This document shows, in pieces, positions 59,116 through 64,000 of a stretch of DNA of 64,000 bases (position 1 is the stretch's first letter; every line of letters begins with the position of its first letter). The notes beneath the pieces are model-generated. The model searched no databases and was not told the DNA's origin. It saw only the letters and a list, made by a program, of their open reading frames with translations. This DNA is from Blastococcus tunisiensis (GTDB lineage Bacteria > Actinomycetota > Actinomycetes > Mycobacteriales > Geodermatophilaceae), in NCBI RefSeq assembly GCF_900112815.1, contig NZ_FOND01000005.1:62001-126000 (forward strand), written 5' to 3'. The position numbers and the translations under genes are program-made.

Positions 59116-60479
59116 GAACGTCCCTGCCCGACCGGCTGGTCGATGGCCTGGGTCGGCGGGCCCTGGACCGGTGCCGGGCCGGCTCCGGGCCGCGGGGGCA
59201 TCGGAAGCTGGCGGGTCGCCGGTTCGGGCCGGGCGGCCGGGCGGGCGCCCGTGTCGTCGTCGTCGCGGGACGCCGCCGGTTCCGCCGGTGCCGCCGCCGG
59301 TGCCGTGGTGGTGGAGTGCGGGGTGGGGGACGGACGGCGCTCGGTCTCCCGGGCGGGGTCGGTCTGCGGTGCGGTGCTCCGGCTCGCCGTCGCCGTGGTC
59401 GACGACGCGGCGGCGGGAGCGTCCGCCGGGGCGTGCCGGGGACCGGACTGCTGCGGCTGGTTCGGCTGCGGGGACGCGGACTGCGCCCTCTGCGGCGCGG
59501 CCTGCTGCGGGGCCGTGGACTGCTGCGGCGTCGACTGCTGGGGCGCGGACTGCTGGGGCGCGGACTGCTGGGGCGCGGACTGCTGCGGCGCGGACTGCTG
59601 CGGCGCGGACTGCTGGGCGGCGGGCCGCTGCGGCGTCGACTGCTGGGCGGCGGGCCGCTGCGGCGTCGACTGCTGGGGCCGGTCGCCCAGGTCCGGCAGG
59701 CTGCTGAGCAGCTGGCGGGCCTGGAGCAGCCGGCCGGTGAGCTCGTCGCGCACGTCGCGGATCGCCTCGGCCCGGGCCTCGGCCTCGGCGACGAGCTGGG
59801 CGGCGTGCTGCTCCGCGGCGGCGATGCGCTGGCGCGCGGCCTGGGTGGAGACGCGCTCGCGCTCGTCCTCCGCTGCGGCGGCCTCGGCGCGGCGGGCGCG
59901 CTGGGCGATGTCGAAGTCCTCCTCGACCTTGGCGCGGCGGGCCTGCGACTCGGCGTCGAGACGGGCCACCCGCTCCTGTGCCTTGGCGACCAGCTCGTCG
60001 GCGCGCTGCTGGGCCTTCTGCGCGATCTGCTCGGCGTTCTGCCGGGCCTCGGCCAGCATCCGCTCGACCTCGGCCTGCCCGGCGGCGTGCCGCTCGAGCA
60101 GGGCGCGCTCCTCGGCGGCGGTCTGCTCGCGGACGGCCTGGGCGTCCAGCTCGGCCGCGTGCCGGATCTCCCCGGCCTCCTCCTCGGCGAGCTGCAGCAT
60201 GTGCTGGATGCGCTCGCTGATGTTCTCGAACGTCGGCGCCGACGCCGTCGCTGCCTTCCGGCGCAGCGACTCGATCTCGGCGTGCAGGGCCGAGAGCTGG
60301 CTCGCGAGGTCGGCCGACCGGCCCGCGGCGGCGTCCCGGTCGGCGAAGGCGACCCGCAGGTCCGCCTCGAGCCGCTCGATCGCCTCGGCCACCTGGTTGC
60401 GGTCGTAACCCCGCAGCTGTACGTCGAACGAGTGCTGGGCCTCGTGGTTCGGCAGCTGTTCGCGGCGGGGATCGTTCAT
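59112..60479 (-). CDS. DivIVA/FilP-like coiled-coil protein with QQSAP repeats
   Basis: A 455-aa cytoplasmic protein. The N-terminus FDVQLRGYDRNQVAEAIERL is the DivIVA-like membrane/assembly motif seen in polarity proteins of the Scy/FilP type. A long Ala/Glu/Arg/Gln coiled coil follows (about 40-235), then tandem APQQS and TPQRPAAQQS repeats (about 245-300), and a Pro/Ser/Thr-rich tail. It probably forms filaments or scaffolds at poles or septa. Start ATG 60479 with GAGG upstream. Its stop overlaps the sortase start. Confidence 0.8.
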   Translation of the reverse strand: MNDPRREQLPNHEAQHSFDVQLRGYDRNQVAEAIERLEADLRVAFADRDAAAGRSADLASQLSALHAEIESLRRKAATASAPTFENISERIQHMLQLAEEEAGEIRHAAELDAQAVREQTAAEERALLERHAAGQAEVERMLAEARQNAEQIAQKAQQRADELVAKAQERVARLDAESQARRAKVEEDFDIAQRARRAEAAAAEDERERVSTQAARQRIAAAEQHAAQLVAEAEARAEAIRDVRDELTGRLLQARQLLSSLPDLGDRPQQSTPQRPAAQQSTPQRPAAQQSAPQQSAPQQSAPQQSAPQQSAPQQSTPQQSTAPQQAAPQRAQSASPQPNQPQQSGPRHAPADAPAAASSTTATASRSTAPQTDPARETERRPSPTPHSTTTAPAAAPAEPAASRDDDDTGARPAARPEPATRQLPMPPRPGAGPAPVQGPPTQAIDQPVGQGRS

Positions 60480-60616
60480 GGGGTCCATCCTCGCAGAAGG
60501 TCCGAGGCTCGTCAGCGTGTCGGACGCACATCCGGTACCAGTGGGACAACTGAGCCGCAACCGGGAGCCCGGCTGGATCAGCAGCCCGGGCCCCCGGCGC
60601 CGGGCCCCCTGCGCCA

Positions 60617-60674
60617 GGCCCCCTCGCAGGGGCCCGGCGCGAGCCTGCGAGTGCTGGGGGGCGAGGGGGTCCTT
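60617..60674 (-). repeat. 3'-end stem-loop element, copy 8
   Basis: On the minus strand AAGGACCCCCTCGC starts 2 nt after the ccrA stop, and GCGAGGGGGCC closes the outer stem. The inner part (CCCCAGCACTCGC...GGGCCCCT) matches other copies. A second GC hairpin abuts it at 60583-60615. Confidence 0.7.
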
Positions 60675-60676
60675 GT

Positions 60677-62008
60677 TCAGACCCCGCGGAAGCGGTTGAT
60701 CGCCTCGAGGTGCTGCGCGCGCTTCTCGGCGTTCCGCACTCCGAGCCCCTCCTCCGGGGCCAGGGTGAGCACGCCGACCTTCCCCTGGTGGGCGTTGCGG
60801 TGGACGTCGAGGGCGGCCTGGCCGACCTCGGCCATCGGGTAGACCTTCGACAGGGTGGGGTGGATGAGGCCCTTGTCGATGAGCCGGTTGGCCTCCCACG
60901 CCTCCTTGTAGTTGGCGAAGTGCGAGCTGACGATCCGCTTCAGGTTCATCCAGAGGTAGCGGTTGTCGTAGGAGTGCATGTAGCCGGTGGTCGAGGCGCA
61001 GGTGACGATCGTGCCGCCCTTCTTGGCGACGTAGACGCTCGCCCCGAAGGTCTCGCGGCCGGGGTGCTCGAAGACGATGTCGACGTCCTCGCCGCCGGTC
61101 AGCTCCCGGATCTTCTTGCCCAGGCGCTGCCATTCCTTCGGGTCCTGGGTGTTCTCGTCCTTCCAGAACGCGTACTGCTCGGCGGAGCGGTCGATGACCA
61201 GCTCGGCCCCCATCTTGCGGACGATCTCGGCCTTCTCCGGGCTGCTGACGACGCACACCGGGATGGCGCCGCCGTTGAGCGCCATCTGGGTGGCGTAGGA
61301 GCCGAGCCCGCCCGAGGCGCCCCAGATCAAGACCGTGTCGCCCTGCTTCATGTTCGCGCCGTGGTGGCTGACCAGCTGCCGGTAGGCGGTGGAGTTCACC
61401 AGTCCCGGCGCCGCGGCCTCCTCCCAGGAGAGGTGGCCGGGCTTGGGCATCAGCTGGTTGCTCTTGACCAGGGCCAGCTCGGCCAGGCCGCCGAAGTTGG
61501 TCTCGAAGCCCCAGATCCGCTGCTGCGGGTCCATCATCGTGTCGTCGTGGCCGGCCGGGTCCTCCAGCTCCACCGAGAGGCAGTGCGCGACGACCTCGTC
61601 GCCGGCCTTCCACTTGTTCACGCCCGGGCCCACCCGGAGCACGACGCCGGCGAGGTCGGAGCCGACCACGTGGTAGGGCAGGTCGTGCTTCTTGGTCAGC
61701 TCGGACACCCGGCCGTAGCGCTCCAGGAACCCGAAGGTGGAGACCGGCTCGAAGATCGACGTCCAGACGGTGTTGTAGTTCACCGACGACGCCATGACGG
61801 CGACGATCGCCTCGCCGGGGCCGAGCTCGGGGGTGGCCACCTCCTCGACGTGCAGCGACTTGCGCGGGTCCTTCTCCCTGGTTGCGAGGCCCTCGAACAT
61901 GTCCTGCTCGTCCTTGCGGACGACGACGGCGCGGTAGGACTCGGGCACGGCCAGCCCTCCCACGGCGTCCAGCTCGTCGCTGAGGATGGCGTCCCTGATC
62001 TCGTTCAC
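60677..62008 (-). CDS. ccrA: Crotonyl-CoA carboxylase/reductase
   Basis: A 443-aa MDR-superfamily enzyme that reductively carboxylates crotonyl-CoA to (2S)-ethylmalonyl-CoA with NADPH and CO2. It has VTSIF-like VWTSIFEPVSTFGFLERYG, the NADPH motif WGASGGLGSYATQMA, VFEHPGRETFGASVY and the conserved STTGYMHSYDNRYLWMNLK, here given as STTGYMHSYDNRY. CO2-binding residues Asn and His around VNYNTVW and HPGRETF are kept. It is preceded by a palindromic operator. It feeds MeaA. Confidence 0.95.
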   Translation of the reverse strand: MNEIRDAILSDELDAVGGLAVPESYRAVVVRKDEQDMFEGLATREKDPRKSLHVEEVATPELGPGEAIVAVMASSVNYNTVWTSIFEPVSTFGFLERYGRVSELTKKHDLPYHVVGSDLAGVVLRVGPGVNKWKAGDEVVAHCLSVELEDPAGHDDTMMDPQQRIWGFETNFGGLAELALVKSNQLMPKPGHLSWEEAAAPGLVNSTAYRQLVSHHGANMKQGDTVLIWGASGGLGSYATQMALNGGAIPVCVVSSPEKAEIVRKMGAELVIDRSAEQYAFWKDENTQDPKEWQRLGKKIRELTGGEDVDIVFEHPGRETFGASVYVAKKGGTIVTCASTTGYMHSYDNRYLWMNLKRIVSSHFANYKEAWEANRLIDKGLIHPTLSKVYPMAEVGQAALDVHRNAHQGKVGVLTLAPEEGLGVRNAEKRAQHLEAINRFRGV

Positions 62009-62056
62009 GCGTTCTCCCGGGTCTTCGTCGGCTCGGAGCAGTGCGGGTGGGGCGAT

Positions 62057-62072
62057 GTTACCGGCGGGTAAC
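62057..62072. promoter_or_regulatory. Palindromic operator upstream of ccrA
   Basis: GTTACCGGCGGGTAAC: perfect GTTACC/GGTAAC arms with GGCG centre, 49 nt upstream of the ccrA start. It is the best of three matching sites in the window. Confidence 0.65.
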
Positions 62073-62089
62073 CGTGCGGTCGAGCCCGG

Positions 62090-62548
62090 TCAGTGAGCGG
62101 GGCCGGCCGCGGGCTGGACGAGCTCGACCAGGACGCCGCCGGCGTCCTTCGGGTGGACGAAGTTGACGCGGCTGCCCGCGGTGCCGCGCCGCGGCTCGTC
62201 GTAGAGCAGCCGCAGCCCGCGCTCGCGCAGCGTCGCGCTCACCGCCTCGACGTCGTCGACCCGGAAGGCCAGCTGCTGCAGTCCGGGGCCGGAGCGGCCG
62301 ATGAACTTCGCGATGGTCGACTCGGGGGTCAGCGGCGCGAGCAGCTGGATCCGGGTGTCCCCGTCGCCGACGGCGAGCATCGCCTCGCGGACGCCCTGCT
62401 CCTCGTTGGTCTCCTCGTGCACCGAGTGCACGCCGAACGCCTGCGCGTAGAAGGCGATCGCCTCGTCCAGGTCGGGGACGGCGATGCCCACGTGGTCGAT
62501 CGTGGTGAACAGGCCGTCGGGGAGGCCCGTCTGCGTCTCGTTGGTCAC
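62090..62548 (-). CDS. mce: Methylmalonyl-CoA/ethylmalonyl-CoA epimerase
   Basis: A 152-aa glyoxalase-fold enzyme (VOC superfamily). Metal-ligand motifs are TIDHVGIAV (His), HSVHEE, LQQLAFRVDD and VLVELVQP (Glu). It interconverts (R)- and (S)-forms of methylmalonyl- and ethylmalonyl-CoA, needed between Ccr and the mutase. It begins at GTG 62548. It is divergent from the thiolase, matching the epimerase/fadA4 pair of mycobacteria. Confidence 0.92.
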   Translation of the reverse strand: MTNETQTGLPDGLFTTIDHVGIAVPDLDEAIAFYAQAFGVHSVHEETNEEQGVREAMLAVGDGDTRIQLLAPLTPESTIAKFIGRSGPGLQQLAFRVDDVEAVSATLRERGLRLLYDEPRRGTAGSRVNFVHPKDAGGVLVELVQPAAGPAH

Positions 62549-62564
62549 GCGGGCATCCTGCCGT

Positions 62565-62593
62565 GCAGACGTCTCAGACGTCACATCGATGTG
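62565..62593. promoter_or_regulatory. Palindrome cluster between mce and thiolase
   Basis: AGACGTCT (62567-62574), AGACGTC (62576-62582) and CACATCGATGTG (62582-62593, a perfect 12-bp palindrome) lie back to back in the divergent region. Confidence 0.45.
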
Positions 62594-62744
62594 GCAGGCT
62601 TCACGGCCGGGTGACGAGAGCCGCCCGCTCGTCGCACCGCTGGAACTGCGCAGTCCTATCCTGAGGGCAGTCCGACCCGCTCCCTCGCGGGTTCTGTCCT
62701 GTTGACACGGTCGCCCGCGTCGGCGGCCCGGCACTGGAGGCCCC

Positions 62745-63935
62745 ATGTCCCGCTCCGTCATCGTCAGCGGCGCCCGCACGCCGATGGGCCGCCTGCTCGG
62801 CTCGCTCAAGGACTTCTCCGCAGCCGACCTCGGCGGCATCGCCATCAAGGCGGCGCTCGAGCGGGCCGGCATCTCCGGCGAGCAGGTCGACTACGTGATC
62901 ATGGGCCAGGTCATCCAGGCCGGCGCCGGCCAGAACCCGGCCCGCCCGGCCGCGGTCGCCGGCGGCATCCCGATGTCGGTGCCGTCGTTCACGCTGAACA
63001 AGGTCTGCCTGTCCGGCCTCGACGCCATCGCCTTGGCCGACCAGCTCATCCGCGCCGGGGAGTTCGACGTCGTGGTCGCCGGCGGCATGGAGTCGATGAC
63101 CCAGGCGCCGCACCTGCTGGCCAACTCCCGCACCGGCACGAAGTACGGCGACACGACGCTCGTCGACTCCATGGCGCACGACGGCCTGTCCGACACCTTC
63201 GACCAGGTGGCGATGGGCGTGCTCACCGAGCAGGCCAACTCCCGCTACGACCTGACCCGCGAGGAGCAGGACCAGTTCGCCGCGGAGAGCCACCAGAAGG
63301 CCGCCCGCGCGGCGAAGAACGGCATCTTCGACGAGGAGATCACCCCGGTCCTCATCCCGCAGCGCAAGGGCGACCCGATCGAGTTCCGCGAGGACGAGGG
63401 CATCCGCCCCGACACGACGGCCGAGAGCCTGTCGAAGCTCAAGCCGGCCTTCGGCAAGGACGGGACGATCACCGCGGGCACCGCCTCGCAGATCTCCGAC
63501 GGCGCCTGCGCGGTCGTGGTCATGAGCGCGGAGAAGGCCGCCGAGCTGGGCTGCACCGTGCTCGCCGAGATCGGCGCGCACGGCGTCGTCGCCGGCCCGG
63601 ACGCGACCCTGCAGAGCCAGCCGTCGCGGGCCATCGAGAAGGCCTGCGCACGCGAGGGCATCGACCCGAAGGACCTCGACCTGGTCGAGCTCAACGAGGC
63701 GTTCGCCGCCGTGGGGATCGTCTCCACCCACGAACTCGGCATCGACCCCGAGAAGGTCAACCCCAACGGCGGGGCGATCGCGCTGGGCCACCCGGTCGGC
63801 ATGAGCGGCGCCCGCATCGTGCTGGACCTGGCGCTCGAGCTGCGCCGCCGTGGCGGTGGCGTTGGTGCCGCGGCCCTGTGCGGTGGCGGCGGGCAGGGTG
63901 ACGCCCTGGTCCTCCACGTGCCCGCCAAGAGTTGA
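62745..63935 (+). CDS. Acetyl-CoA C-acetyltransferase (thiolase)
   Basis: A 396-aa biosynthetic-type thiolase condensing two acetyl-CoA to acetoacetyl-CoA, or the reverse. The acyl-accepting Cys is in [11 protein letters not shown], followed by [32 protein letters not shown] (catalytic His) and [10 protein letters not shown] (second Cys). GGAGG lies 5 nt before ATG 62745. A candidate -10, TATCCT, is at 62657-62662. It opens the acetyl-CoA to ethylmalonyl-CoA sequence. Confidence 0.95.
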   Translation: MSRSVIVSGARTPMGRLLGSLKDFSAADLGGIAIKAALERAGISGEQVDYVIMGQVIQAGAGQNPARPAAVAGGIPMSVPSFTLNKVCLSGLDAIALADQLIRAGEFDVVVAGGMESMTQAPHLLANSRTGTKYGDTTLVDSMAHDGLSDTFDQVAMGVLTEQANSRYDLTREEQDQFAAESHQKAARAAKNGIFDEEITPVLIPQRKGDPIEFREDEGIRPDTTAESLSKLKPAFGKDGTITAGTASQISDGACAVVVMSAEKAAELGCTVLAEIGAHGVVAGPDATLQSQPSRAIEKACAREGIDPKDLDLVELNEAFAAVGIVSTHELGIDPEKVNPNGGAIALGHPVGMSGARIVLDLALELRRRGGGVGAAALCGGGGQGDALVLHVPAKS

Positions 63936-64000
63936 GCGAGCGTGCGAGCTCGACCGGAGACGGAGCAGCTCAGCGCACGTGGCTGACGAGCGCCAGCGAG

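Noticed and set aside
59520-59690. Regularly spaced repeats resembling a CRISPR array
   Set aside because: Units are contiguous 15/30-bp codon-phased repeats inside the coiled-coil protein gene, without unique spacers or cas genes.
62702-62707. TTGACA as the -35 of the thiolase promoter
   Set aside because: No TAnnnT-like -10 lies 16-19 nt downstream; TATCCT at 62657-62662 is the better candidate.

Overview
The window is a very GC-rich actinobacterial chromosome segment. Gene content, frequent GTG starts, GTGA stop/start overlaps, a DUF6104-kgd pair, a Rho with a large Arg/Gly/Asp/Asn insert and a NucS mismatch endonuclease all fit Actinobacteria. I infer a Geodermatophilaceae-like organism (Blastococcus, Geodermatophilus or Modestobacter type), but only from general character. 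The order argS-lysA-hom-thrC-thrB-rho-rpmE-prfA-prmC-tsaC-wecA-like-atpI-atpBEFHAGDC-DUF2550-ATR-murA is the conserved order also known from mycobacteria.

Layout. 1-6.4 kb: a possibly partial SodX-like peptidase, malic enzyme, a coupled MFS transporter/PLP decarboxylase pair, and a MarR regulator divergent from a mycothiol-type DinB protein. 6.4-13.4 kb: DUF6104, Kgd (2-oxoglutarate metabolism), an ankyrin protein and an ABC exporter. 13.4-16.7 kb: universal stress protein, a pH-sensor-type adenylate cyclase and an ABC-F protein with a possible leader peptide. 16.7-21.1 kb: an acyl-CoA ligase/coiled-coil/PHA-synthase/GNAT operon divergent from an SDR. 21.1-23.9 kb: alpha/beta hydrolase, tRNA-Arg(CCG), and a DUF3105/DUF305 pair. 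23.9-36.2 kb: Arg/Lys/Thr biosynthesis and translation/termination genes. 36.2-48.9 kb: lipid-linked sugar transferase, the complete F1Fo ATP synthase, DUF2550, cobalamin adenosyltransferase and MurA. 48.9-64 kb: an acyl-CoA block (MeaA mutase, enoyl-CoA hydratase, tandem 3-hydroxyacyl-CoA dehydrogenase, crotonyl-CoA carboxylase/reductase, epimerase, thiolase) interleaved with a dicarboxylate transporter, lipoprotein, NucS, a polar coiled-coil protein and a sortase.

How the genes work together. Thiolase, 3-hydroxybutyryl-CoA dehydrogenase, crotonase, Ccr, epimerase and the B12-dependent mutase MeaA make most of an acetyl-CoA to ethylmalonyl-CoA/methylsuccinyl-CoA route. The nearby PduO-type adenosyltransferase can supply its coenzyme B12. 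Near-identical 16-bp palindromes (GTTACC-N4-GGTAAC) lie upstream of meaA, the dehydrogenase and ccrA, suggesting one local regulator.

No prophage, insertion sequence, CRISPR array or secondary-metabolite cluster is visible. The least conventional signals are: a family of about eight long stem-loop elements, six of them starting 0-6 nt after a stop codon in the same orientation, with outer stems that differ in sequence but stay paired; the separation of atpC from atpD by a terminator, an orphan ORF and a perfect 94-bp tandem duplication; the palindrome set; two CTGA overlaps implying CTG starts; and a widespread TAnnnT-5-to-8-nt-start arrangement that suggests leaderless mRNAs.
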